From contig CAIYVX010000024.1 in NCBI GenBank assembly GCA_903929765.1, positions 1 to 64,000 of the forward strand: 64,000 bases of DNA, read 5' to 3'. The translations under genes and the position numbers were made by a program. The first letter of the stretch is position 1; the number at the start of each line of letters is the position of its first letter. Positions 16,622 to 26,800 of the stretch are shown piece by piece. Under the pieces are notes generated by a model, which did not search any database, was not told the origin of the DNA, and worked only from the letters and a program-made list of their open reading frames with translations. This DNA is from an uncultured Planctomycetia bacterium (GTDB lineage Bacteria > Planctomycetota > Phycisphaerae > FEN-1346 > JAACEH01).

Positions 16622-17974
16622 CTAAGAGGCCAGATATTCCCAGCAAGGCCCGACGACACCTTGCCGGCGAAGGAAACTCATGGCCGGGCCGGCTTCAGGC
16701 TGGCGCGAGGGGACGATCCAATTTCTGGCGGCCTGCCGGTGTTCTTGCACGGTTTGCCAGACGCCGTCATAGGTCAAGCCCGGGGCCAGATAAAAGTCAG
16801 GACGGACGAGCGACGCGGCCGGCCAGCCACACTCCAGGCGGTGGGCTTCGTAGATTTTGGTGCCGGGATAGACGCGGATTCCGACGAAGGGACAAATGAC
16901 CACCTGCTTGAGTCGGCGCGTATTGGCCAGAGTTTCGGCCAGCGTTCGCGCATCTTCCCCCGGTCCGCCCAACAGGAGGAAATGGAGTTGGTGGAGGCCG
17001 AGTTCGGTGCACAAATGAGCGACCGCCACGGCTTCGTCGACCGTGAAGCCCTTATTGTATGACGCCAACATGGCCTCGCAGAGGGCGTCGGTTCCGAACT
17101 CCAGATGGGTCAGGCCGCTACGTTGAAGCAGGCGCAGATAGTCCCGGTTCATGTTGGCCGGGGCAAAGTAGCCGCCCCAGGAGACGGTCAGAGAGCGCCG
17201 GCAGATTTCTTCCGCCAGGAGCAGTTCGCGATGTGACGGGGTGTTGAAGGTCGAGTTGGTCATGAAAAAATAGCGAACGCCGTAGCGCGCTTTCAGTTCC
17301 ACCATCTCGTCGACCACCGCCGCCGGGTCGGACCACAGTCTGGCCGGGCCGTCGATCATCTGGTAGGTGCAGTAGCTGCACGCTTGGGGACAGCCGCGAT
17401 TGGTCTGGAGTCCAATCATGCCGGAGGCCTGCCAGTAATGCTGGACAATGGCAGGGTCATGGCGTGACGCACCGGGTGGCGGCCCGCTCGGAGCAGGGAA
17501 GAACTGGTCGCTGGATTTTGTCAGCACGCCGGGAATATGGCTCCATTGCTGCGGATCAAGGTTCCGGGCCATGAGGGCCGCCAGGGGCACCTCGCCCGGC
17601 CCGACGACGGCGGCGTCGGCCTCCAGCGACTTGAGCAGTTCGTGGGGGAAAAGCGACACGCCGGCGCCGCCGAGGACGACCGGTGCCGCCGACAGCCGAC
17701 GAATCGCCGCCATCAGACGCTGATAGTGATGAAAGTAAGATCGCGGCGCGTCGGCATTGACATTGTCGATGTTGCGGAGGGATAAGCCGATGAGGTCGGG
17801 CGCGGTTTCACGGATGACCCGGGGCAAATCGGCTTCGCCCTGAACCAGCGGGTCGAACTGGACGGCCCGGTGTCCGGCCGCTTCAACGGCGGCGGCCAGC
17901 TTGGCCAGGGCAATGGGGTAGACCGGATAGGGTTCGGTCTCGGGGTTGGCGGAGATGAGTAAAATGGTTTTCAA
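16622..17974 (-). CDS. B12-binding-type radical SAM protein
   Basis: A 450-residue protein with an N-terminal cobalamin-binding Rossmann-like domain (about 1-140) and a radical SAM domain. The cluster ligands are Cys195, Cys199 and Cys202 in GCPQACSYC. The B12 part has Asp and Gly of the DxHxxG pattern but not its His (QFDPLVQG), so cobalamin, if bound, may lack the usual lower ligand. Related proteins are named lipid-biosynthesis B12/radical SAM proteins and lie beside fatty-acid genes, including in proposed ladderane loci. Possible chemistry is methylation, cyclisation or C-C bond formation on the acyl chain. The TTG start is preceded by GGGGGA. Confidence 0.85.
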   Translation of the reverse strand: MKTILLISANPETEPYPVYPIALAKLAAAVEAAGHRAVQFDPLVQGEADLPRVIRETAPDLIGLSLRNIDNVNADAPRSYFHHYQRLMAAIRRLSAAPVVLGGAGVSLFPHELLKSLEADAAVVGPGEVPLAALMARNLDPQQWSHIPGVLTKSSDQFFPAPSGPPPGASRHDPAIVQHYWQASGMIGLQTNRGCPQACSYCTYQMIDGPARLWSDPAAVVDEMVELKARYGVRYFFMTNSTFNTPSHRELLLAEEICRRSLTVSWGGYFAPANMNRDYLRLLQRSGLTHLEFGTDALCEAMLASYNKGFTVDEAVAVAHLCTELGLHQLHFLLLGGPGEDARTLAETLANTRRLKQVVICPFVGIRVYPGTKIYEAHRLECGWPAASLVRPDFYLAPGLTYDGVWQTVQEHRQAARNWIVPSRQPEAGPAMSFLRRQGVVGPCWEYLAS

Positions 17975-17975
17975 C

Positions 17976-19037
17976 TCATTCCCCCTCGTGGTCGCCCAGC
18001 CAGCAAAGCGGATCGCTGGCCAGGTGGTCGCCGGTGAGCTGGAAGGCGTTGCCTCGACAGCCGTAACACTCGCCGGTCAGGCGGCAAGTTCCGCAGGGGC
18101 CTTTCAGGTTTTCATAGACGTGGCGGAGATCGTGAACGACGGGGTTCTCCCGGAGGACGTCGGCGAGGCGATCTTTCCTGGTGTTGCCCAGGTTGATTTC
18201 CACCCCAACGCAAGGATAGAGGTCGCCGTTGGCTTTGACGAGGATGCTGTAGAGGTGTCGGCGACAGGCCGCTCCGGCCAGGGGTGGGTGCGGCTGCCAG
18301 TCGTGGCCAAACTCGGCGCGGTCGATTTCGCTGAGCCGGCGGAAGAGAACCCCAAGTTGTTGCCGGGAGACGAGCAGCCCATCATGATCGACCGCCCGGC
18401 CCTGATAGGTCAGGCATTCAAAGTAAGGCTGGAGGCCGCGCGAGCGAGCCCAGCGCCACAAATCCGGGATTTCGGGGAGATTCTGGCGGCAGATGATCGT
18501 CTGCATGCCCAAGCCGTGGTTCGGCCCCGGATAGCCCGCCCGCAGTAGGTGCGCCAACCCGGTTTCAATCCGGGCGAAGGTTCCGGGCAGGCCGGCCAGT
18601 TCATCCTGCACTTGCGGCGACAGAGAATTCCGCTTGATGACGACGGAAACGGCCTCGTCATATAAAAACTGTGCCAGGTCGGCCGTGAGGACAGTGCCGT
18701 TGGTGAACAGTTCGACCCCGGCCCCGAGTTGGCGGATCAGATGCACAAGTTCCCGCAACTGCGGGTAGAGCAACGGTTCGCCGCCGCCCAGGATGACGAC
18801 TTTCTTGGCGCCCAGCGACAAGGCCTGAACGACGACATCCTCAATCTCCGCCAAGCTCATCTCGTCCTGGGCCTGGTGGCCGGCGCGGCTGTAGCAGTAA
18901 AGGCACCGGAGGTTGCACAGATGAGTCATTTCCAGTTCGATGGACAGCAGGCCGTGCCGCCGGACAGCGGCACTGATTTCCTGAGCGTCGAATTCCAGGC
19001 CGGCGATGGGCGGCGGCGCGAACGGAGGGCCGCTCAT
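17976..19037 (-). CDS. Radical SAM/SPASM-domain protein
   Basis: A 353-residue radical SAM enzyme. The [4Fe-4S] ligands are Cys41, Cys45 and Cys48 in HLCNLRCLYC, followed by the GGGEPLLYP motif. The C-terminal SPASM region has seven or more Cys (ACRRH, LYPCVG, GPCGTCRLTGECYGC, DPLC) able to hold auxiliary clusters. SPASM enzymes usually modify peptides, but some act on other substrates; no precursor peptide was found nearby. ATG 19037 overlaps the acyltransferase stop (ATGA), and the next radical SAM gene starts 1 nt after its stop, so the pair is made together. Confidence 0.85.
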   Translation of the reverse strand: MSGPPFAPPPIAGLEFDAQEISAAVRRHGLLSIELEMTHLCNLRCLYCYSRAGHQAQDEMSLAEIEDVVVQALSLGAKKVVILGGGEPLLYPQLRELVHLIRQLGAGVELFTNGTVLTADLAQFLYDEAVSVVIKRNSLSPQVQDELAGLPGTFARIETGLAHLLRAGYPGPNHGLGMQTIICRQNLPEIPDLWRWARSRGLQPYFECLTYQGRAVDHDGLLVSRQQLGVLFRRLSEIDRAEFGHDWQPHPPLAGAACRRHLYSILVKANGDLYPCVGVEINLGNTRKDRLADVLRENPVVHDLRHVYENLKGPCGTCRLTGECYGCRGNAFQLTGDHLASDPLCWLGDHEGE

Positions 19038-20011
19038 GGAGGGCCTTCTTTCCGAGCGGCGTCGGCCCAGAAGTCGTAGAAGTTGTGCCATTGCAAAGGA
19101 TACGCCCGCACGACTTGCTCCAATTGCGTCGCAAAGTCCTGAGTCCATTGCTGCACCAGGGGGCCGCGATCCTCGTGGCCGGCGAAAGAGAGTTGCCGTG
19201 GCGGACAGGCGAGCAGACGATAGCGATAGGTTCCTTCGCGCAGGGCGAAGGCATGAATCAGCGGGGCGCCGCTGATGGCGGCCACGATATAAGGCCCGGT
19301 GGGCAAGCGCACGGCGGCATTGAGGAATTGGCAATAGACGCCATTGGGTCCCAGGCAGCGATCACCGTGCATGGCTACAATTTCGCCGCGGCGCAGGGCG
19401 GCCATGATGGCGATGCTACTGTCCGGGCCGCCGTCGGCACTGATGACGGAGAACTGTCGGCCCTGGAAGGCCCGGTCGAACAGTTGGCGAAGGCGCCGCC
19501 GTTCGCCCTCGTACGCGACGATGTTCACGGGCACGCGATGCTTGAAGATGATGTGCGAGGCGGCTTCCCAGTTGCCGATGTGAGCCGAAACGAGCACCAA
19601 CCCCCGTTTCTGGCTCAGGGCGGCGACGAGATGTTCCTCGCCCTCGAACTGAAAGTGGAATCCGCGTCCCTGGCGACCGATGATCGCCAGCCGATCCAGC
19701 AGCATCTGGCCAAAACAGAAAAAATGGCGGTAAGCGTCCCAGAGTCGCCTCAGGCGTGAGCGGCTCCAGTAGCCGACCCGCTGACGCCAGAGGGCGGAGG
19801 CCTTTACCGCCTTGGGGGCGGCAAAAAGAAAGTAAAAGGCCACGGGAATCAGAAGGGCGTAGGCACAGCGCAGCCCGAAAAGCCGGACGACGGTAATGAA
19901 GATCCAGTTGCCGACGAGGCCTCCGCGCGTACGACCGTTCCAGGCGGCTTCGGTGGGGGAAGCCGTTCCATTCGTGGGCGGGGCGGAGTCAGTGTCCCTC
20001 TGGGTTCGCAT
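19034..20011 (-). CDS. LpxL/HtrB-type lysophospholipid acyltransferase
   Basis: About 325 residues, one N-terminal membrane segment (FITVVRLFGLRCAYALL region) and an LpxL/HtrB-like acyltransferase domain. The catalytic HxxxxE motif is visible as HIGNWE, and the MHGDRCLG region follows. This family moves acyl groups from ACP to a lipid acceptor at the inner membrane; aryl-polyene clusters contain such a gene, probably for loading the polyene onto a membrane lipid. The start is uncertain: ATG 20011 overlaps the ACP gene by 23 bp, and ATG 20050 is also in frame. Confidence 0.82.
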   Translation of the reverse strand: MRTQRDTDSAPPTNGTASPTEAAWNGRTRGGLVGNWIFITVVRLFGLRCAYALLIPVAFYFLFAAPKAVKASALWRQRVGYWSRSRLRRLWDAYRHFFCFGQMLLDRLAIIGRQGRGFHFQFEGEEHLVAALSQKRGLVLVSAHIGNWEAASHIIFKHRVPVNIVAYEGERRRLRQLFDRAFQGRQFSVISADGGPDSSIAIMAALRRGEIVAMHGDRCLGPNGVYCQFLNAAVRLPTGPYIVAAISGAPLIHAFALREGTYRYRLLACPPRQLSFAGHEDRGPLVQQWTQDFATQLEQVVRAYPLQWHNFYDFWADAARKEGPP

Positions 20012-20264
20012 CCGACCCTGGCGCCGGAGGGCTTCGTGTAACGCAGTCATAGAGTTCCTGAAGTGTGCGTATGGAACGGGCCTGTTCCTCATCGATCCGG
20101 ACCGCGAACTCCCGCTCGGCCGCAACCACCATGTCGACGCCGTCGAGGCTGTCCAGGCCCAGGTCTTCCTTCAAGCGCGCCTCGGGCGCCAGCAGCGCCG
20201 GAGCGACCTCGAAATCCCGGATCATGATCGCGTTGACTTTATCGATGATCTGCTGATCTGCCAT
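19989..20264 (-). CDS. Acyl carrier protein (cluster ACP 2)
   Basis: A 91-residue ACP with phosphopantetheine attachment at Ser39 in DLGLDSLDGVDM, the classic DSL motif. It differs clearly from ACP 1 (DSI), so the cluster has two carriers, possibly for starter or loading versus chain elongation, as in APE clusters. ATG 20264 preceded by GGCGGATGG. The Pro-rich C-terminal tail overlaps the acyltransferase start. Confidence 0.92.
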   Translation of the reverse strand: MADQQIIDKVNAIMIRDFEVAPALLAPEARLKEDLGLDSLDGVDMVVAAEREFAVRIDEEQARSIRTLQELYDCVTRSPPAPGSDANPEGH

Positions 20265-20391
20265 ATTCCATCCGCCTGGCCTCATCCGTTCCGGTGCGCG
20301 TACGTCAAGACTCTGGATCAGAGCAGGCATACTATATCAGATGGTCGTGGTATTTCAATCGCCAACCGCCGGACGTGCGATCCGGGGTGAT
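20265..20391. other. 127-bp gap inside the long minus-strand operon
   Basis: The largest gap between coupled minus-strand cluster genes, between fabG-like and ACP 2. No terminator seen. It could hold an internal promoter; I cannot identify one with confidence. Confidence 0.4.
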
Positions 20392-21129
20392 TTAGTAGAC
20401 GCCGCCGTTAACGCCGATGATCTGGCCGGTGATGTAGGAGGCCAGAGGTTGGCAGAGGAAGACGACCAGGGCGGCCACCTCTTCGGGTCGTCCGGCCCGG
20501 CCCATGGGGACGGTCTGGCTGATCAGATCAGGGGGCAAGTCCTGAATCATTTCCGTTTCGATGAAACCGGGGGCGACGGCGTTGACGGTGATGTTGCGTT
20601 TGGCCATTTCCTTGGCCAGGGCCTTAGTCGCCCCGATCAGGCCGGCTTTGGCGGCGGAGTAGTTGACCTGGCCGCCAACGCCGGACTGCCCGGAGGTGGA
20701 GGTGATATTGATGATGCGACCGCGGCGCTGAAGAGCCATCTGTTTCACGGCCAGACGGGTCACGGCATAGAACCCGGTCAGAGAAACGTCGAGGACGCCC
20801 TGCCAGTCCTCGGGCTTCATCCAGACGAAGAGCATGTCTTTGTGCCGCCCGGCGTTGTTGACCAGAACGTCCAACCGGCCGAAGCGGCGAATGGCTTCGT
20901 CTACGCTGCGCTCGGCGGCCGCGAGGTCGGTGACGTCAAAGGGCAGAAGCTCGCCCGAACCGCCAACGGCCTGAACCTGGCCGAGGGTTTCTTCGGCGGC
21001 TTCGCGGTTGGAGAGGTAGTTAATCAGGACGTGGCGTCCGGAGGCGGCCAGGGCAATGGCGATGGCGCGGCCAATTCCTCTGCCGGCCCCGGTCACGAGG
21101 GCCACTTCCTTAGTATTCGCGGAGTCCAT
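20392..21129 (-). CDS. 3-ketoacyl-ACP reductase, FabG-like
   Basis: A 245-residue short-chain dehydrogenase reducing 3-ketoacyl-ACP with NADPH. It has the nucleotide motif [10 protein letters not shown] near the N terminus, NNAG, the catalytic Ser in ITSTSG and the YSAAK catalytic Tyr/Lys, and ends with INGG-type VNGGVY. It is the only ketoreductase in the cluster and so must serve all condensing enzymes. Twenty-nine bp separate it from the upstream KS. Confidence 0.92.
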   Translation of the reverse strand: MDSANTKEVALVTGAGRGIGRAIAIALAASGRHVLINYLSNREAAEETLGQVQAVGGSGELLPFDVTDLAAAERSVDEAIRRFGRLDVLVNNAGRHKDMLFVWMKPEDWQGVLDVSLTGFYAVTRLAVKQMALQRRGRIINITSTSGQSGVGGQVNYSAAKAGLIGATKALAKEMAKRNITVNAVAPGFIETEMIQDLPPDLISQTVPMGRAGRPEEVAALVVFLCQPLASYITGQIIGVNGGVY

Positions 21130-21158
21130 GGTTTACCCCTTGCGCGACAAAAGCCGCA

Positions 21159-22379
21159 TCAGCCACCGGCCAGGACAAGCGAAGCATTCACGCCGCCGAA
21201 AGCGAAATTGCTGGAAAGGGCCAGACTGGCCCGACAGGCCAGGGGCTTCAGGAGATGAGCCAGCCCGGCACACTGCGGATCGACCTGCTCCAGATTAAGC
21301 GTGGGTTGCAACACGCCGTCCTGCATCATCATCAGACAGAGGATGGCTTCCATCGCGCCGCAGGCGCCCTGCAAGTGTCCGGTGTACCCTTTCGTGGCGC
21401 TGACGGGAACGGCGTCGCCGACCAGGGCGCGGATGGCCGCAGCTTCAGCGGCATCGCCGAGAGTCGTGCCGGTGGCATGGGCGTTTATATAGTGCAAATC
21501 GCGGGGTTGAATCCCGGCCGAGACCAGGGCCTGCCTCATGCAGGCTTCGATCAGATCGGCGCCAGGCTGGGTCATGTGGCTGGAATCGCAATTGGTGGCA
21601 TAGCCCAGCACCTCGCCGTGAATCCTGGCCCCGCGGCGCCGGGCGCGGTCCATTTCCTCAAGGATCAGGACGGCGGCCCCTTCGCCCAGCACCACGCCAT
21701 CGCGCTGGAGGTCAAACGGCCGGGGCGTGCTGGTGGGGGAGTGGTTGTAGCGGCGAGAGGCGGCGCCCAGGACATCAAAGACGGCGACACTGGTGGGTTG
21801 GACTTCGTCGGCGCCGCCACAAATGATGACATCTCCAAGTCCATGCTGAATCATCTGGCAGGCCAGGCCCACGGCCTGGGTCGACGAGGCACAGGCGCTG
21901 GACAGGCCGAGCAGTTGGCCGCGCGTGCCCAGCAGGTTGGCCACGTTGGCGGAGACGGTATGGCCCATGACCTTCATGAACATGGTGCCTTCGAGGCCAT
22001 TGATGCCGTGCTGGGCGTGAAACTGGCCGAAGAAATGATCGAGGACTTCGACCGAACCCATCGTGGAACCCATGATCACGCCGGTGTTCGGCGAGGTCAG
22101 TGTTTCAGGGTCTAGGGCGCCGTCGTCGACGGCCTGGCGGGCGGCCAGGGCGGCCATCAGAGAAAGACGGCCCATGGTCCGCCGACAGGTCCGGGGAATC
22201 TGGTGGGGATCGAACGGGCTGACCAGGCCCGCGACGTGGCTCTTGAGGTCGCCGACCGCCGCCCATTCCGGCATGGCCCGGATGCCTGAGACCCCGCCGG
22301 ACAGCGCCGCCGCGACGGCCTGACGGCTGTTGCCGATGGGTGAGAGCATCCCCATGCCCGTGATGGCGACCCGCCTCAT
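21159..22379 (-). CDS. Beta-ketoacyl-ACP synthase, catalytic
   Basis: A 406-residue FabF-type ketosynthase with Cys163 in SSACASST, His in NAHATGT, His in KGYTGHLQGACG, and NFAFGGVNASLV at the end. This is the third catalytic KS in the cluster. It sits between fabG-like and the desaturase-like gene, an arrangement like the separate ApeR-type KS in aryl-polyene clusters. Its ATG overlaps the previous stop (ATGA). Confidence 0.92.
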   Translation of the reverse strand: MRRVAITGMGMLSPIGNSRQAVAAALSGGVSGIRAMPEWAAVGDLKSHVAGLVSPFDPHQIPRTCRRTMGRLSLMAALAARQAVDDGALDPETLTSPNTGVIMGSTMGSVEVLDHFFGQFHAQHGINGLEGTMFMKVMGHTVSANVANLLGTRGQLLGLSSACASSTQAVGLACQMIQHGLGDVIICGGADEVQPTSVAVFDVLGAASRRYNHSPTSTPRPFDLQRDGVVLGEGAAVLILEEMDRARRRGARIHGEVLGYATNCDSSHMTQPGADLIEACMRQALVSAGIQPRDLHYINAHATGTTLGDAAEAAAIRALVGDAVPVSATKGYTGHLQGACGAMEAILCLMMMQDGVLQPTLNLEQVDPQCAGLAHLLKPLACRASLALSSNFAFGGVNASLVLAGG

Positions 22380-23866
22380 GCTCTCTCCTTCACGATCTCG
22401 GTTGTCAGCTCGCCGGTTCCCAGGACCGCCTCGCTGGCGGCGATACCGCTGATCAGCGAGCCCAGGAGTCCCGGCGCAATCACGCTTTGACCCGCCAGAA
22501 AAAGGTTCCCGATCCGCGTTCTAGTCGAAAGCCTGGTCTCCAGCAGAGACTTGAGCGACTTCTTCAACCCAAGTGCGCTGCCCGTCGGCGAGCCGGTATA
22601 GTCACGGAAGGTCAGCGGGGTAAAAACGTCGACGATCCGCGCTTCGCTTCCCGCCTCCGGCCAACGCCCGCAGACGGCCGTGAAGAGCTTTTCGGCGAGA
22701 TCCTCCTTCAGGCGATAGTAATCCGCCGGACGGTCTCCGGAGCGACTATTCCACCAGGGGGCAAACTCCTCACAGGCGCAGCCGGACAGGGCCACGGCAC
22801 TGTATGATCCGCCCGACCCTTCAGGCGTTCCGCTACAATAGACTACCTCAAGCCTCTGGTTGCTGTAAACCACTTTCTGCCGATAGACCGCGTCCGTGCT
22901 GGCGCCGGCATACAGGACGACATCCTGCCGCGCCAGAGGGAAGTTTTGCGTCTGCCAGGCCAGGGCGATGCCGAAAATGCCGAGGGTTTCTTCGGCTTCC
23001 ATGATTCTCTGGCGGTAGCCCGGTCGCAGCGTACCCGGCGGACAGAGCGCCGGCAACAGCTTGGGGTGGCCGGTGAAGACAACAACATCAGCGGTAATTA
23101 TTTCGCCGTCGGCCAGCCGCACGCCGGTGACTTGGTTCGCCTGACATTCGAGGCCCACGACCTGGCACGAGCAACGACAGACGCCGCCGGCCTCGTGCAG
23201 CGCGGCCAGGAAGGCCGCCACCAGACTGGTTTCGGACTCGTCAATCCGCCAGGAGCTTTGCAGGACGGAGTCGGTCACCAGAAAGTGGACGAACAGCGGA
23301 CATTCATCAGCCGGGATTCCGTAGAGCAGATTCGGGGCGGCCAGAATCCGTCTCAGGGGTTCGCAACCGGTCAATCGACCGAGATAGGCCGCCAGGGACA
23401 AGGCGGCGTTTTCCCGGCTCAGATACGGGTCCGCCGAGAGCTTGTAGAGCGGGAAACGCGCTGTGGTTGTCGCCATATCGGCGAAGTACTGGTCGATAGC
23501 CGGCCGCTGGGCGGGAAAATGTTCCAGGAGGCTTTCGCGAAAGCGTTCGTGGTGGGCGGGCATGGCGAAAGTGAAATCCGGAAAACAGAATTCGCAATAG
23601 CCGGCGGGATCCATCGGGACGGCGCGGATTTTCGGCCAGACGCCCAGATATTCCAGGTACTGGCGCAAGGCCTGTCCCGGCCCAAGAGAACCGACGCAAT
23701 GGACCCCGGAGGAGAAATAATGGCCCTGTTGCTGGAATCTCGTCAGCAAGCCCCCGGGGCTTGGGGACTGTTCGAGTACGGTGGTTTGGCAGCCGTGGCG
23801 GGCCAGGACAATGGCCGCAGTCAGGCCGCTGATCCCGGAGCCGATGATGATCGCGGTCTTTCTCAT
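22376..23866 (-). CDS. Phytoene-desaturase/retinol-saturase-like FAD oxidoreductase
   Basis: A 496-residue flavoprotein. The FAD-binding motif IIGSGISGLTAA is at the very start, followed by the ARHGCQTTVLEQ beta-strand/Glu, and the GPTGSALG-like C-terminal FAD-contact region plus LFLAGQSVIAPGL close the fold. Relatives are CrtI desaturases, carotenoid isomerases and retinol 13,14-saturase, which act on conjugated polyenes. Desaturation, saturation or cis-trans isomerisation of the polyene chain is plausible. Similar proteins appear in proposed ladderane gene sets. ATGA overlap on both sides. Confidence 0.85.
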   Translation of the reverse strand: MRKTAIIIGSGISGLTAAIVLARHGCQTTVLEQSPSPGGLLTRFQQQGHYFSSGVHCVGSLGPGQALRQYLEYLGVWPKIRAVPMDPAGYCEFCFPDFTFAMPAHHERFRESLLEHFPAQRPAIDQYFADMATTTARFPLYKLSADPYLSRENAALSLAAYLGRLTGCEPLRRILAAPNLLYGIPADECPLFVHFLVTDSVLQSSWRIDESETSLVAAFLAALHEAGGVCRCSCQVVGLECQANQVTGVRLADGEIITADVVVFTGHPKLLPALCPPGTLRPGYRQRIMEAEETLGIFGIALAWQTQNFPLARQDVVLYAGASTDAVYRQKVVYSNQRLEVVYCSGTPEGSGGSYSAVALSGCACEEFAPWWNSRSGDRPADYYRLKEDLAEKLFTAVCGRWPEAGSEARIVDVFTPLTFRDYTGSPTGSALGLKKSLKSLLETRLSTRTRIGNLFLAGQSVIAPGLLGSLISGIAASEAVLGTGELTTEIVKERA

Positions 23867-26800
23867 CCGCCGTCCTTCTCGAAGAGCAAGGTCAGGTTAT
23901 AGCTCCTGCCGATTTCGCTCACGGGCTGCACGAGCCGGACATGATAGCGAGCAAACTCCTCAACATAGAAGGTTTTATCCTGAAAAAAAAGTCCCTCGCC
24001 GGCCGGGCTGTGACCCAGGAAGCGGGCCAGCCGCTCGCTCCAATGGATCAGCCGACGATCAGATCCCTGACTATTGCAACCATCTCGGAAAACCAGTCGC
24101 CCGCCGGACCGCAGGCTGGCGCAGGCCTGGCGAATGATCTGACGTTGCTGTTCCAGAGTCCAGTAATGGAGGACGTCGATCAACAGCACCGCATCGGCCG
24201 CGGGCCACGGGTCCGATCTCAGGTCCGCCAGGAGGAAGGACGGGTTGCCGTCCGGTCCGCTGGTCCGTTGGGCAATGGCGATCCGCTGGGGACAAAAATC
24301 CAGACCGATGACCTGGCGGGCCGGCGACTTGCGGGCCAGGAAGTTGGACATCAGACCATAGCCGCAACCCGCGTCCAGCACAACTCCCGTCCGTGGCACC
24401 CAACCGTCAATGTGCCGAAAAATGGCATCGAACCTCAACTTGCCGGCCAGGTAGCATTCCACATAAGGCCCCGCGTGACGGTACAGACTGCGGACGCCGC
24501 TCCGGAAGGTTCCGGACCGGCCGACGAGGCGCCAGTCGCGCGGTTGGCGTTCGAGCAACAGTCGCCGGACGTGATCCGCCAGGGCCTTGGCGCCTAAGGT
24601 GTAGTCGAAGTCCTGCCGGGTGAGGCGCGGCAGAACGCGAAGCAGGCAACAATGCTCGTGCAGGCCGAGGCCACGGCGCGGCGTCCACTCCGCCGTGTTG
24701 GTCAGCAGGACGGGCAAAATATCGGCCCCGGTCCGCGCCGCCAGTTCAAATGCGCCCTTGCGGAAACGATGTATTTGGCCATCCGGGGAGCGCGTGCCTT
24801 CGGGAAAGACCATGACGGAAACGCCCTGGTTCAGGCAGGCGGTCCCTTGCTGGAGAAAATGGTCAACGTCGTCGCCGGCCAGGAGGATATAGCCGGCGTC
24901 ACGAAGCACCGGGCCGAGAATACGGACATCCCAGACCCATTTGGCGACGGCCAGGACCATGTCGCCTGGCAGGCAGAGCAGCATGAAGATGTCGGCAACG
25001 GCCAGATGGTTGGCGACAATCACGGCCGGCTGGCGGAAGGTTTCCGGCGTGAGGCCGCGCACGAGGCGGCGGCTGCGCAAGGAAGGATAGGTTTTGTGGA
25101 TAACGAGAAACACCGCCCGGATGAAATTTCTGGTGGCCCGTTGCCGCTGATCCGGGCGTCCCCGGTAGCGGAGGCGCAGCAGCCAGCGAATGGCCAGCAG
25201 ATAAACGCACCCCGCCAGGTAGAGGTACGAAAAGACGAGCAGCCCGGCGATCAGAGATCGGAGCGAAACGACCCGATCCCGACCCCGGTCTGACAACAAA
25301 AAGTCGGCCGCGCTGGGCACGACAACCACCGCCGCCAGCAGACTGGCGCCAATGCCGATCGTGCCGGCCAGCCCCAGAGAGAAGAGCGCGGGGTGGGCGG
25401 CCAGGATCATGGCGGCAAAGCCCAGCATCGTGGTCAGGGCGGCCAGCAGCACGGCGCCCAGGGCATTGGCCATCGTGCCTCCCAGGCCCCAGTGTAGATT
25501 CAGGCGCTGGCTCATCAGAATTATCGAATAGTCGATGCCCGTGCCCAGGACAAAGACGATGAACAGGCAACTCATCATATTCAGCGGCACCCCGGCCAGC
25601 CCCAGACTGCCCAGGGTGACCACGACCGCCAGCACGACCGGCAGGAAGACCGCGACCATAATGTCCGGGCGGCCGTAGAGCAGCCAGAGCAACAGCAGGA
25701 CGACCGCGCCGGCGGAGGCCCCCAGCAGCACGACTTCGTTGCGGACCAGACCGACCACGTGTTGCACGAAGGCCGGCCGGCTGAGGACAAAAGCGCCGGT
25801 CGACCTGAGACCGTCCTGCACGGCCGGCAGGGCCGCCGGTTCTTCCATATAAATTATGGTCATAACCATGTAGCCACTATTGCCGGAGGCGATGTAGCCG
25901 CTCACCATGTCGTCCAGCCCCAGGGCTTCGAGGTCGGGCCGGCCAAACGGCGTGGCGGCCGCCTGGAGGTCGGCCAGAAAAGGAGCGAAGGCCTGCGGAC
26001 TGAACTTAAGCCGGCGGCCTTCCTGGGTCAGCGTGTCCCGCACTTGCTCCAGGCGCGGCGGAGTCCAGAACTGCTGCCAGCGGGCGACGTTCTCAAGCTG
26101 GGTCTTGCGGGAGGGCAGGAGCGGGGCCACGGACGAATAGCGGCTGATGGTTTTATCGCGGCGCAGCCCCTGGAGAGTTGCGGCCAGGCGGTCATTGGCT
26201 TGCAGCGCTTCCTCCAGGGTCCGGCCTCGAACCACGGCCGAGACCGAAGGCTGACCGCCCCAAACAGATTCAAAGCGTTCCTGGTCCGCCTGGGTGGCCC
26301 GGCTGAGGTGGTTCAGCCTGGTCACGTCGCCATCGAAGCGGAGTCGAAACAGGCCGGCGAGGCAGACGAGCACCACCAGCACGGCAACCACCCAGATCGT
26401 TCGCCCGCGGCGCTCTCGCCAGCGCAGAATCTTCCGGCACAACTCGTCCAGGGCGACCAGCGGTCGGCCGGAGCCGTGGGGCTTGGGGCTTAGCAGCGCG
26501 GGCAGCACGAACAGGGCATACAGGACGGTGCCCATCACGCCAATGGCGCCGTAAAGCCCCATCTGCCGCTGGCCCGGCAGCGACGATAGACCCAGGCAGA
26601 GCAGCGCCCCGATGGTCGTTAAAGAGGCGGCGGCCAAGGGCCGGTAAAGAAGCCGAATGAAGCTGGCCGCCTGTCCCAGGGCGAGATTCTGACCGTCGAG
26701 GCCGTAGAGAACCATGATGCCATAGTCGACGGCGTTGCCGATCAAGGCGGCGCCGCACCCCACGGTGACGGCGGAGACCACCGGATTGACCAGCCCGAAA

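Noticed and set aside
19989-20050. Longer acyltransferase start at 20050 or 20125
   Set aside because: It would overlap most of the ACP tail and has no better Shine-Dalgarno; 20011 is preferred but not certain.
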